A stretch of 18,816 bases of DNA from Candidatus Omnitrophota bacterium (GCA_016196415.1 JACPXS010000098.1:1-18816), one strand, 5' to 3'. Positions 6,599-13,914 are shown, numbered from the stretch's first letter. Numbers and translations: made by a program. Notes: generated by a model not told the origin, from the letters alone.

Positions 6599-8605
6599 TT
6601 ACGATCTGAGCGCTCGCTGCTGCACCAGCGTCTCACGCACCTTCGCGATGAGTTCCTCCGTCTGAAACGGCTTGCCCACGTAGTTGTAGGCCGCGTGGTG
6701 CGATCCTGGAGCCGGCTCTTGCCGCTCCCCTTTGGCGCTGACCACCAGGACCGGGATGTCTCGTGTCTGCGCATTCTCCTTCAAGCGACGGTAGACCTCG
6801 TAGCCATCCATGACGGGCATCATGATATCCAGCAGAATCAGATCGACCGAGTGGTGGGTGCGCAGCAGCTCCAGGGCTTCTGGCCCGGTCGCCGCGGTCA
6901 GGACCTCGTATTCTTGGTGCTCCAGCAGCTCCTTGAGGAAGGAGCGAATTTTGAGCTCATCGTCAATCACCAGGATGCGCGTCTTGGACACCTCAGGACG
7001 TCTGATCCGGGTGTCGATGAGCGCCAAGAGCTCGTGCTCGGTGGTCCCTTCATCGGGATAGGTCGCGGTGGCGGTCGCAATGGGAACCGTCATCGTTTTG
7101 GCCCCGATGGTGAGCTGTTGCTGCTCAAGCGCGGTTTTCACGCGATGCGCCAAGTTGTGGGAAGCAAGGCGAGCGACGTCGCCCAGGATCACCACCAACT
7201 CGCCGTGCCGCCACCGCACGACCACATCGCCCGCGCGGCGTCGGACCGTCCCCTTGAGGGCGGTCTCCACCTGCTTGAGCAGCCGGCTGGCCTCATCGAG
7301 CCCGTAGAGCGCCTTGAGTTCCTGAAAGATGGGGATCGACACGACAATGATGGAGAAGCGGCTCTGCTGGCGCTTCGCCTCATCGAGGGCGGCCTTGACG
7401 CACTCATGGAAGAGCTCCTCCATCGCATGCCTGGGGATCGTGAAGGCAAAGGTGCTGCCGCGGTCCAATTCGCTCATCACCCAGATGCGTCCGCCGTGAA
7501 GCTCCACCAGCCGCTTGCTGATGGCCAACCCCAGACCGGTCCCTTTCGAGCCATCCGCCGCTGCGACCGGCCGAATCTGCTGGAACTTCTCGAACAATTT
7601 GGGAAGATCGCCTGGGGCGATGCCAACGCCCGTGTCGGCGACGCGAAACTCAATGTCGTTGGCTTGCTCCGTCAGGCTGATCGTCACCCGCCCGGATTCC
7701 GCCGTAAACTTGACGGCATTGCTCACGAGATTGGTCAGCACCTGGGTGACCTTGTCGGCATCGGCAAAGATCGGAGGCAGCTTATCCGGCAGCTTGAGCT
7801 CAAGGGCGATGTGCTTGTTGTTCGCCAGCGGCCAGATGGACTGCACAACCTGATCCAGCAGCGGCTCGATTTCCACGACCCCCCGATTCAGGACAATGCG
7901 TCCCGCTTCGATCTTGGCCATATCGAGCAGGTCGTCGATGATGCGGGCCAGCCGATCGACGTTGGATTTGATGATGGCCAAGTAGTCTCGCTGCGAGTCT
8001 GTCACCGGTCCTGCGATTTTGTCCGCGAGGATCGCCGCAAACTCCTTGATCGTCGCCAGCGGGGTCCGCAGCTCGTGACTGACCATCGAGATGAAGTCGG
8101 ACTTCATCTGGTTGACCCGCTTCAGCTCCTCGTTGGCTTTTCGCAGCAACGTATTCCGTTCCTCCAAGAGCCGGGCGTGCTCCCAGAGCTCCGTCTGGAG
8201 CTGGGAGCGCTCGTCTTTCAAGTGCAGCCGCTCCAGGCCTTCGCGGATTACAAAGGGCAGCGCCGCCACATGGTCCATCGACGGGGACTTCACCATGTAC
8301 TCATACGCGCCCTGCTTCATCGCCTCAATGGCGAGGCGCTCATCTTCATGGCTGGTTACGACGATGGACACGGTGCGCGGTCGAATGGCGTGGATGTACC
8401 GGAGCAGCTCCGCGCCCGTCATATCGGGCAACCTCGAATCCATGAGGCACACCGGGTAGTCCTGATGGGAGAGCGCGGCCAGGCCCTCGCGACCCGTGCG
8501 GCACACCTCGACGGCAAAGCCCTCCTGCTCGAGGGCGCTCTTCGTAACGCGGGCCTGATCGGCGTGATCCTCAAATACCAGCACTGCCACCGGCGTCGAC
8601 GCCAT
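6599..8605 (-). CDS. Hybrid sensor histidine kinase, REC-HisKA-HATPase_c-degenerate GGDEF-REC
   Basis: This is a cytosolic kinase of about 668 residues with no membrane segment. The N-terminal receiver (about 5-125) carries its phosphoacceptor Asp56 in CLMDSRLPD. A charged coiled-coil linker (about 130-170) leads to the H-box MVSHELRTPLATIKEF with His177. The HATPase domain shows LTNLVSNAVKF (N box), VADTGVGIAPGDL (G1), LFEKFQQI (F box) and GTGLGLAISKRL (G2). Next comes a diguanylate-cyclase-like fold (about 400-520) where WRHGELVVIL replaces GGDEF, so it is presumably inactive. A second receiver with Asp593 in LLDIMMPVMDG ends the protein. The ATG at 8605 is chosen because GAGGAG lies 11 nt upstream. 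ATGs at 8614 (too close to that box) and 8641 (at a possible -10) are alternatives. Input probably comes by phosphotransfer to the first receiver. Confidence 0.9.
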   Translation of the reverse strand: MASTPVAVLVFEDHADQARVTKSALEQEGFAVEVCRTGREGLAALSHQDYPVCLMDSRLPDMTGAELLRYIHAIRPRTVSIVVTSHEDERLAIEAMKQGAYEYMVKSPSMDHVAALPFVIREGLERLHLKDERSQLQTELWEHARLLEERNTLLRKANEELKRVNQMKSDFISMVSHELRTPLATIKEFAAILADKIAGPVTDSQRDYLAIIKSNVDRLARIIDDLLDMAKIEAGRIVLNRGVVEIEPLLDQVVQSIWPLANNKHIALELKLPDKLPPIFADADKVTQVLTNLVSNAVKFTAESGRVTISLTEQANDIEFRVADTGVGIAPGDLPKLFEKFQQIRPVAAADGSKGTGLGLAISKRLVELHGGRIWVMSELDRGSTFAFTIPRHAMEELFHECVKAALDEAKRQQSRFSIIVVSIPIFQELKALYGLDEASRLLKQVETALKGTVRRRAGDVVVRWRHGELVVILGDVARLASHNLAHRVKTALEQQQLTIGAKTMTVPIATATATYPDEGTTEHELLALIDTRIRRPEVSKTRILVIDDELKIRSFLKELLEHQEYEVLTAATGPEALELLRTHHSVDLILLDIMMPVMDGYEVYRRLKENAQTRDIPVLVVSAKGERQEPAPGSHHAAYNYVGKPFQTEELIAKVRETLVQQRALRS

Positions 8606-8690
8606 AACGGTCATGACTCCTCGGCCGCTACCATTCCTCATGAAGTTTTACGTCAGGTTAACAACTGACCCAAATAAGTAACCGTTGGGA

Positions 8691-8720
8691 AGTATACCTG
8701 ACGCAGCGATCAGACGACAA
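8691..8720 (-). promoter_or_regulatory. Candidate promoter of the histidine kinase/response regulator operon
   Basis: The minus strand reads TTGTCG (8720-8715), an 18-bp spacer and TATACT (8696-8691). A weaker alternative, TTGGGT (8673-8668)-N17-TAAAAC (8650-8645), lies closer to the gene. Either start would keep the GAGGAG box before the ATG at 8605. Arms GTCAG and CTGAC (8653-8670 region) around a GTTAAC core form a possible operator between the two. Confidence 0.5.
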
Positions 8721-8896
8721 CTGCATTCCAACACCGCACTCGACTTGGAGCTCAGGGCTGTGGGCTCGGGGCGGGAGGGGTGCTGTGGAACACCTCGGAC
8801 ATGCCCCTGACGTTGGTGTTCTGATGCGTGGATCAAGCCAGAGCCAGTTCGTCGCAGCGTGCGGCCAGGGGAAATGCGGGCGAGGGACTACGGCCG
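8721..8896. other. Intergenic stretch without recognised gene
   Basis: This stretch lies between the kinase promoter and the small unrecognised ORF. It holds a GC-rich run with GGGCTGTGGGCTCGGGG (8755-8772), similar in composition to the repeat at 5799-5908. A short hairpin (GGTG...CACC) lies near 8780-8795. No start codon with ribosome binding site or conserved coding pattern was found here. Confidence 0.4.
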
Positions 8897-9124
8897 TCAC
8901 AGAAGGGCGGCCCACCGCAAGAAACGCGCCAACGCGCGGCGGTGGCGGATGAGAAACTGGACAAAGCGCGCCGGGGTCACGTCCTCGGCGTGGAGGAGGC
9001 GGCCAGCGGCATCGGTCAGCCCGTAGGTCTCAAGCCGCCAGCGCACAAGCGGGGAGCGCCACGGGCTCAAGAGATGAGGCCACCCCAACCGAACGACAAC
9101 CAGCCCCATTCTCAGCCACAGCAT
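8897..9124 (-). CDS. Small unrecognised basic protein (75 aa)
   Basis: This is an open frame of 75 residues downstream of tpx on the same strand, 84 nt after the tpx stop. The product is rich in Arg, Trp and Leu. It has a hydrophobic start (MLWLRMGLVVV), a central SPLVRWRLETYGLTD motif and an amphipathic C-terminal RFVQFLIRHRRALARFLRWA helix. Third codon positions are mostly G or C, as in neighbouring genes. An in-frame stop lies only three codons upstream, so the start is at 9124, or at an internal ATG (9109). No Shine-Dalgarno sequence is visible. I do not recognise a characterised family. If the call is wrong, 8721-9208 would be a 488-bp gap without a gene. Confidence 0.5.
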   Translation of the reverse strand: MLWLRMGLVVVRLGWPHLLSPWRSPLVRWRLETYGLTDAAGRLLHAEDVTPARFVQFLIRHRRALARFLRWAALL

Positions 9125-9208
9125 CGTTTGCTACCAAGGGGAGAGCGTCCATCGTGAGATGCGCCAGGGCTGGAGCGTGGACGGTCCCATCCCGCAACGC
9201 GACGAATG

Positions 9209-9751
9209 TTACTTGGCCAGTTGACGCACTGCAGCAAGCGCAGCGTCGTAGTTGGGGTGCGCGCTCATCTCGGGCACGTACTCCGCGTAGCGAATGACGC
9301 CGGCCCGATCCAGAAGGAAGACGGCCCGGGTGAGCAGCCGGAGCTCTTTAATCAACACCCCGTAGGCCGTGCCAAACGAGGCGTCCTTGTGGTCGGAGAG
9401 CGTGGTGACGCGGTTCACGTTGGATGCCCCGCACCAGCGCTTCTGGGCAAACGGGAGGTCCATGCTGATGTTCGCGATCTCCACCCCCGCGAGCTTCACG
9501 GCTTCCTCATTGAACCGCTTGACCTGGGCATCGCAGACCGGGGTGTCGAGCGACGGCGTAACGCTCAGCAGCAGCGTTTTGCCTTTGAAGTTCGCCAAGG
9601 TAACCGGGGAGAGATCCTGGGCCAGCGCCTGAAACTCCGGGGCCTTGGCGCCGACCTTCAGCTCAGGACCCACCAGTGTCAGTGGAGTGCCTTTGAACTT
9701 CACCGCTCCTTGGCGTTCTGGCGCTGGGGCTGACAGGGTGGCAGCGGCCAT
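9209..9751 (-). CDS. tpx: Thiol peroxidase Tpx (atypical 2-Cys peroxiredoxin)
   Basis: This 180-residue peroxiredoxin reduces H2O2 and organic hydroperoxides with thioredoxin-type donors. The peroxidatic Cys73 lies in PSLDTPVCDAQVKRFN. The resolving Cys107 lies in FAQKRWCGAS, 34 residues later, the same separation as between Cys61 and Cys95 in E. coli Tpx. Other Tpx marks are VKFKGTPLTLVG near the N-terminus, SMDLPFAQKRWC and DRAGVIRYAEYVPE. About 12 residues extend the N-terminus. The start is supported by GAGGAGG about 7 nt upstream, and the promoter TTGACG-N17-TACGAT lies at 9833-9805. It is divergent from ygfZ, and the intergenic region is interrupted by a MITE-like element. Confidence 0.95.
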   Translation of the reverse strand: MAAATLSAPAPERQGAVKFKGTPLTLVGPELKVGAKAPEFQALAQDLSPVTLANFKGKTLLLSVTPSLDTPVCDAQVKRFNEEAVKLAGVEIANISMDLPFAQKRWCGASNVNRVTTLSDHKDASFGTAYGVLIKELRLLTRAVFLLDRAGVIRYAEYVPEMSAHPNYDAALAAVRQLAK

Positions 9752-9804
9752 GTGCGTGTCCTCCTCGGTTCTGATCGTGGCACGGTCCGTGACGTGGAGG
9801 GCTC

Positions 9805-9833
9805 ATCGTACCGAAAATGGTGCACACCGTCAA
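9805..9833 (-). promoter_or_regulatory. tpx promoter
   Basis: The minus strand reads TTGACG (9833-9828), a 17-bp spacer and TACGAT (9810-9805). The predicted transcript has a leader of about 45-50 nt carrying AGGAGG before the tpx ATG. The boxes nearly match those of the radical SAM operon, but this gene keeps a leader with a ribosome binding site. Confidence 0.7.
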
Positions 9834-9849
9834 CCCTGTTGCTTGACGG

Positions 9850-10050
9850 GAAGTACCTCAGTTTGCGGGGCCTGCGACCGAGCCGGGCACCCCGCCGAGA
9901 GGCGAGGTCGGCGACGGGAGTGTTGCCCGCCGCAGGCGGAGGCCCGCTGCGCCACCCCACCTGTCCTCGCCGCGCCGGACGCTCGCCGTCGTCGGCTGCG
10001 GGCAGGCGGGGCCCCCGGTTTTGCGTCACCCGTCAAACTGAGGCACTACC
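9850..10050. mobile_element. MITE-like hairpin element (copy 1), 9-bp target-site duplication
   Basis: The 9-bp direct repeat GCTTGACGG (9841-9849 and 10051-10059) exactly brackets this 201-bp element. The ends are inverted repeats: AGTACCTCAGTTTG (9852-9865) pairs with 10034-10047, with one mismatch in 14. The GC-rich core begins CGGGGCCTGCGACCGAGCC (from 9866) and ends GCGTCACCCG (to 10032). It is shared with the element at 15894-16185, including GCCGCAGGCGGAGGCCCG and CTGCGCCACCC. No transposase is encoded, so movement would need a helper elsewhere. The element sits between the tpx and ygfZ promoters, and the duplicated target contains the -35 hexamer of ygfZ. Confidence 0.75.
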
Positions 10051-10052
10051 GC

Positions 10053-10081
10053 TTGACGGCGTCCCTGGACGAGTCTAGAGT
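10053..10081 (+). promoter_or_regulatory. ygfZ promoter, leaderless geometry
   Basis: TTGACG (10053-10058), a 17-bp spacer and TAGAGT (10076-10081) are followed after 8 bp by the ATG at 10090, so the mRNA should start at or beside the start codon. The -35 box lies inside the right copy of the target-site duplication of the adjacent mobile element. The left copy of the same hexamer is at 9843-9848. Confidence 0.7.
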
Positions 10082-10089
10082 GAGGCGCG

Positions 10090-11184
10090 ATGGTCATCCC
10101 TTTGTTGTTGCACGGGCAGCATCCCGAGCCGGTCGCCTACCAGCCGTTCGCCGGATGGATGGTCCCTTGGCTCTTCCGCTCAGCGCAGGACGAGTACCAG
10201 TCGATCCGAACCGGCATCGGTCTCCTTGACTACACCTGTTGCGCCCTGATCGAATGCCGAGGGGCGGATCGTGTCAGTTTTCTTCACAGCCTGTTGACGA
10301 ATGACATCAAGCGGCTTGGCCCGAGCACCGCGTGTCAAGCGGCCCTGCTCACGCCGTCGGCAAAGCTGGTGGCGGAGCTGCTTGTCGTGGCGGACCCGGA
10401 AGCGCTGTGGCTGCTGTGCGATCTGCAGCGCGCTGCGCCGATTGTCCAAACCCTTGAGCATCACCTGTTTTCGGAGCGGGTCACGCTCACCAACCACGAA
10501 CGCCGGTTCGGAGTCCTGGCCGTGCAGGGACCTGGGACGTTTGAGTGGCTGAACCGCCTGGCGAATCGGACGGTGTCGCTGCCGACTCCGGGCGATCATC
10601 AGATGGTCACCGTCGAGGACTTCCGGATCCGGCTGATCCGCCACAGCCTGACGGGCGAGCCGGGCCTCCTCTGCGTTGTTGACGACGACGCGGTGCGCGC
10701 GCTCTGGAGGTGGCTGCAGGCGCGCGGCGAAGGGGTCGGACTTCGTCCTGTGGGATGGCAGGCCTTCGCCACCGCCAGAATTGAAGCAGGCCTGCCGTGG
10801 TTCGGCGTAGATATGGATGACACGAACCTGCTTCCGGAGACCGGCCTTGAAACGGCACTGGTCAGCGACACCAAGGGCTGTTACGTGGGGCAGGAGATCA
10901 TCGCACGGATGCAGACCTACGGCTCGCCGAGCAAAAAACTCATGGGCCTGCTGCTGGAGCCTGGCGAGATCCCCGAAGCGGGGGATCGCATCGTGCGAAA
11001 CGGTGAGGAGGCGGGCAAGATTACCAGCGCCTGTCGTTCACCCGCGCTGCAACGGCCCATCGCCATGGGCTATGTGGCGCGCGCGGCCTACGCGCCAGGC
11101 ACCCCTGTTGAGATCGTTCGCGGGGAGCGGCGATTGAGGGCGACGGTCGCCACGCGGCCGGTTGTCCCTCCAAGGGCAGCGTAG
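10090..11184 (+). CDS. ygfZ: YgfZ/GcvT-domain folate-binding protein
   Basis: This 364-residue cytosolic protein is of the YgfZ family (COG0354, IBA57 relatives), tetrahydrofolate-binding factors that help assemble or repair certain Fe-S proteins. The family signature KGCYVGQE is at 262-269, with the conserved Cys264. The N-terminal GcvT-like fold shows the segment SFLHSLLTNDIKRL near 63-75 and RIEAGLPWFGVDM near 230-242. The radical SAM proteins, ferredoxin and siroheme reductase in this window are all Fe-S clients in principle, but no direct partnership is shown. The start is supported by a promoter ending 8 bp upstream; a weak GTGAGG box is also present. It converges on def with only 9 bp between the two stop codons and no clear terminator. 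Confidence 0.93.
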   Translation: MVIPLLLHGQHPEPVAYQPFAGWMVPWLFRSAQDEYQSIRTGIGLLDYTCCALIECRGADRVSFLHSLLTNDIKRLGPSTACQAALLTPSAKLVAELLVVADPEALWLLCDLQRAAPIVQTLEHHLFSERVTLTNHERRFGVLAVQGPGTFEWLNRLANRTVSLPTPGDHQMVTVEDFRIRLIRHSLTGEPGLLCVVDDDAVRALWRWLQARGEGVGLRPVGWQAFATARIEAGLPWFGVDMDDTNLLPETGLETALVSDTKGCYVGQEIIARMQTYGSPSKKLMGLLLEPGEIPEAGDRIVRNGEEAGKITSACRSPALQRPIAMGYVARAAYAPGTPVEIVRGERRLRATVATRPVVPPRAA

Positions 11185-11193
11185 CGGGGCGCC

Positions 11194-11724
11194 TCACTCC
11201 TGCCAATACCGGACAAACTCTTGGAGGTGCGTCAGAGTGGCGAGGGTGGGCATCCGATCGAGGAACACCTTGCCCGCCAGATGGTCGCACTCATGCTGAA
11301 TGACGCGAGCGAAGAAGCCCTGGGCATGGAATTTCACGCGCTCGCCTTTGCGGTTGTACGCCTCCACCTCGAGCGACTCAGCCCGGGGAAGTTGTCCGCG
11401 GAACTCCTGAACGCTCAAGCAACCCTCCCAATCCACGAGCTGTTTTTTCGACGCGTTGAGGATCTTCGGATTGATGAGCACCGTCAGCGGAATCGGGCCT
11501 TCGCCGGGATAGCGGCGGTTTCCCGTCACCTCGATCACCGCAATCTGCTTTGAGACGTGCACCTGCGGCGCGGCCAAGCCCACGCCGTCATAGTCGCGCA
11601 TGGTTTCGATCATGTCGTCGATGAATCGCTGCATCGACGCCGAGGCGATGCCTTCCTTCGGCACCGCCTCGGCCGTGGTGCGGATCACCGGATGCCCTAA
11701 CCGAGCGACCTTCAAAATGGCCAT
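11194..11724 (-). CDS. def: Peptide deformylase
   Basis: This enzyme removes the N-terminal formyl group from nascent proteins. The 176-residue product has all three family motifs: GVGLAAPQ at 47-54, EGCLS at 100-104 with metal ligand Cys102, and HECDH at 144-148 with two histidine ligands and the catalytic glutamate. The start at 11724 (MAILKVARLGHPVIR) fits the normal deformylase N-terminus and has a GAGG box about 5 nt upstream. The frame stays open to an ATG at 11817, which would add 31 atypical residues; one at 11757 is also possible. The acetyltransferase gene lies just upstream on the same strand, so the two probably form an operon. Confidence 0.95.
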   Translation of the reverse strand: MAILKVARLGHPVIRTTAEAVPKEGIASASMQRFIDDMIETMRDYDGVGLAAPQVHVSKQIAVIEVTGNRRYPGEGPIPLTVLINPKILNASKKQLVDWEGCLSVQEFRGQLPRAESLEVEAYNRKGERVKFHAQGFFARVIQHECDHLAGKVFLDRMPTLATLTHLQEFVRYWQE

Positions 11725-11835
11725 TTCCGCCTCGAACACGTCGTGATGTGTTGGCATCCCATCCTTGGACGTTTCAACGACATCGACCGGGTGGAGGGAG
11801 CGTCTCGACCACACCATCTCCTCGCGGTGGACATC

Positions 11836-12150
11836 CTAGCCGGAGACGAGGGGGTTGGACGTTGGGCCGGGCTTCGTTAGCGGTCCGTACTCAGGATGGC
11901 GCTTGAGGTAGGCGTCCGTGATATACGAGCAGGAGGGGATGACGGTGAGGCGGTTGGCCTTGGCGTACTCGAACGCGGCCTTGCAGAGCTGTTCGGCCAC
12001 GCCGCGCCCGCGGAAGACCTCGGGCACGTAGGTGTGGTAGAGGTCGATCTCCTTCCCGCTGAGCCGATACATCAAACAAGCCTCGTATCCCTGGAGCGAG
12101 ACGCAGAACCGATGGCCCTGCTGGTCATGGAGGACGTCGACTTCCGACAT
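11836..12150 (-). CDS. Small GNAT-family N-acetyltransferase (YjdJ/NATD1-like)
   Basis: This 104-residue single-domain protein belongs to the short Gcn5-related acetyltransferase group (NATD1/YjdJ-like). The acetyl-CoA binding segment is HTYVPEVFRGRGVAEQLCKAAFEYAKA (about 39-65), with the RGRGVA pyrophosphate loop. The end VIPSCSYITDAYLKRHPEY is the family hallmark. The acceptor is unknown. The gene is read divergently from elp3. Its promoter TTGCAA-N17-TATAAT ends 9 bp before the ATG and there is no ribosome binding site, so the mRNA is probably leaderless. Deformylase follows on the same strand. Confidence 0.9.
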   Translation of the reverse strand: MSEVDVLHDQQGHRFCVSLQGYEACLMYRLSGKEIDLYHTYVPEVFRGRGVAEQLCKAAFEYAKANRLTVIPSCSYITDAYLKRHPEYGPLTKPGPTSNPLVSG

Positions 12151-12159
12151 GGCCGTTCC

Positions 12160-12188
12160 ATTATAGGCACCGGCGGGACTCCTTGCAA
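12160..12188 (-). promoter_or_regulatory. Acetyltransferase promoter (shares its -35 box with elp3)
   Basis: The minus strand reads TTGCAA (12188-12183), a 17-bp spacer and a consensus TATAAT (12165-12160), then 9 bp to the ATG at 12150. TTGCAA is its own reverse complement, so the same six bases also serve as the -35 of the plus-strand elp3 promoter. Confidence 0.75.
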
Positions 12189-12211
12189 CGGGCTGACCGG
12201 TTCCGTATGAT
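12183..12211 (+). promoter_or_regulatory. elp3 promoter (shares its -35 box with the acetyltransferase)
   Basis: TTGCAA (12183-12188), a 17-bp spacer and TATGAT (12206-12211) are followed after 7 bp by the ATG at 12219. No Shine-Dalgarno sequence is present, so the transcript is predicted to be leaderless. The arrangement mirrors the minus-strand promoter at 12160-12188 around the same hexamer. Confidence 0.75.
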
Positions 12212-12218
12212 GACAGCC

Positions 12219-13859
12219 ATGGATGCGTTGCAGCGGCTACTTGACCAGATTACCGAAACACTGCCGGAGGACCGGATCGCGCTGCGCCGGCTCAAGACCC
12301 AAGTCGCCTCGCAGCTCAAGGGGCCTCTGATCCGCAACGACGCGCTGCTGGCGCGCTACCGGCTCGAGGTGGCCGCTGGCGCGCGCCAACCCAACAAACG
12401 CCTTGAGCGGATCCTGACGCTCAATAAGATCCGTTCGCAATCCGGCATCGCCACCGTCACGGTGATCACCGAACCGTACGCCTGCCCCGGTCGGTGCGTC
12501 TACTGTCCGACGGAAGCGCGCGCGCCCAAGAGCTACCTGACCAACGAACCGGCGATGCGGCGCGCGGTGCGAAGCGACTACGATCCGTACGAGCAAGTCC
12601 TCAGCCGGCTCCAAGCCCTCAGCGAAACCGGCCATGCCACAGATAAAATCGAGCTCATCATCAAAGGCGGCACGTGGTCGTTCTATCCCGCGCGATACCA
12701 GCAGGTATTCATCCAACGGTGCTTCGAAGCCGCCAACGACTTCGCTCAAGGTTCAAGGTTGAAAGTTCAAGGGGAGCAGATCGGGGGTCGGCCTCGAACC
12801 TTGAACCTTGAACCTCGAACGCTCTTCGAGGTTCAGCGGCGCAACGAGACGGCGCGGCAGCGGATCATCGGGATCACGATTGAGACGCGGCCGGACTACG
12901 TGGACGAAGCGGAGGCGAGACGCTTACGGGACTTGGGGGTCACCCGCGTGGAGCTTGGGGTGCAGAGTCTTGAGGAAGCCGTGCTGGAGGGGGTGATCCG
13001 CGATCATGGGACCGCCGAGATCCGTCACGCCACCAGACTCCTCAAAGACGCGGCCTTCAAGGTGGCCTACCACCTGATGCCCAATCTCCCGGGCGCGAGC
13101 CCGGCGAGCGACCTCACGGGCGCGCGACAGGTGTTTGACGATCCCGGTTACCGTCCCGACGCGATGAAGCTCTATCCCTGCGTGGTGGTGGAAAGCGCCG
13201 AGCTCTTTCAGTGGTGGCAGCAGGGCCGGTACCAGCCGTACGACGATGAGACGCTCATCGAGCTGCTGATCCGCATCAAGCAGCTAGTGCCCCCCTATGT
13301 CCGCATCGAGCGGGTGATCCGGGATATCCCCTCCACCTCCATCCATGCCGGGTGCCGCGTGACCAACCTGCGCGAGGAGCTCCAGCGACGGATGCGAGCC
13401 CGCGGGCTTCGCTGCCGATGCATCCGCTGCCGGCAAGTCCGTGAGCATCCCCAGGGCCGCTTGACGCTCACCCGACGGACGTACGAGGCCTCGGGAGGCG
13501 TCGAGGTCTTCCTCAGCTTCGAGGATCCGGACGCGGATCAGCTCGCCTCCCTGCTGCGCCTGCGCATCCCGTCGACGGTTCGCGCGGGTGAGCCGCACTG
13601 GTTGCGCCCGCTTGAGGGCGCTGCGCTGATTCGAGAGCTGCACACCTACGGCGAGCATGTGCCGATCCAGCAGCGGGCGGAGGGGGCTACGCAACACCAG
13701 GGACTGGGCCGTGCGCTCCTGCGCGAAGCGGAGCGCATCGCGAAGGCCGAGTTTGGCGCGCGCCGGATGGCGGTCATCGCAGGGGTGGGGGTGCGGGACT
13801 ACTACCGACGAGCCGGTTACGAGCTCGACGAGACCTATCTGGTGAAACCGCTCGCCTGA
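12219..13859 (+). CDS. elp3: Elp3-family tRNA uridine(34) acetyltransferase (radical SAM + GNAT)
   Basis: This protein of about 546 residues acts as a tRNA-modifying enzyme that uses acetyl-CoA and radical chemistry to modify the wobble uridine. The radical SAM domain carries Cys89, Cys93 and Cys96 in ACPGRCVYCPTEA. It is followed by family segments such as KIELIIKGGTWSFYP, IGITIETRPDYVDE and MPNLPGASPASD. A C-terminal GNAT domain shows HQGLGRALLREAERIA and VRDYYRRAGYELDETYLVK. Upstream in-frame ATGs at 12207 and 12210 overlap the -10 box, so the start is placed at 12219. Around residues 177-200 there is an in-frame insert rich in basic and polar residues, encoded by a palindromic repeat, between RCFEAANDF and the conserved FEVQRRNETA. 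The frame and downstream motifs are intact, so the protein is probably functional. Confidence 0.95.
   Translation: MDALQRLLDQITETLPEDRIALRRLKTQVASQLKGPLIRNDALLARYRLEVAAGARQPNKRLERILTLNKIRSQSGIATVTVITEPYACPGRCVYCPTEARAPKSYLTNEPAMRRAVRSDYDPYEQVLSRLQALSETGHATDKIELIIKGGTWSFYPARYQQVFIQRCFEAANDFAQGSRLKVQGEQIGGRPRTLNLEPRTLFEVQRRNETARQRIIGITIETRPDYVDEAEARRLRDLGVTRVELGVQSLEEAVLEGVIRDHGTAEIRHATRLLKDAAFKVAYHLMPNLPGASPASDLTGARQVFDDPGYRPDAMKLYPCVVVESAELFQWWQQGRYQPYDDETLIELLIRIKQLVPPYVRIERVIRDIPSTSIHAGCRVTNLREELQRRMRARGLRCRCIRCRQVREHPQGRLTLTRRTYEASGGVEVFLSFEDPDADQLASLLRLRIPSTVRAGEPHWLRPLEGAALIRELHTYGEHVPIQQRAEGATQHQGLGRALLREAERIAKAEFGARRMAVIAGVGVRDYYRRAGYELDETYLVKPLA
12745..12820 (+). repeat. Palindromic repeat inserted in frame within elp3
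   Basis: The left arm (12745-12772) consists of AAGGTTCAAGGTT-like units. The right arm (12792-12820) contains the complementary CCTTGAACCTTGAACC text. Read as a hairpin, the arms agree at most positions, including the perfect AGGTTCAAGGTT. It encodes about 25 residues (SRLKVQGEQ ... RTLNLEPR) absent from the usual Elp3 alignment at this loop. The arms are made of short direct repeats, like the hairpin at 1031-1097. Confidence 0.75.
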
Positions 13860-13914
13860 GCTTCCTGACGAACCCGTCACGTCGCGCTGTCAACGCGGCC
13901 TATGCCATCCAACA

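Noticed and set aside
6695..8668. Long plus-strand open frame of 657 codons opposite the histidine kinase
   Set aside because: The minus strand has all kinase and receiver motifs. The antisense frame is a by-product of GC-rich third positions and matches no recognisable fold.
8828..9157. Plus-strand open frame of 109 codons downstream of the kinase promoter region
   Set aside because: The product is a low-complexity Pro/Arg/Gln-rich sequence, and the opposite-strand ORF at 8897-9124 has more protein-like composition.
12745..12820. Frameshift or intein in elp3
   Set aside because: The frame is continuous, the insert is only about 25 residues, and there are no splicing motifs; a palindromic repeat explains it.
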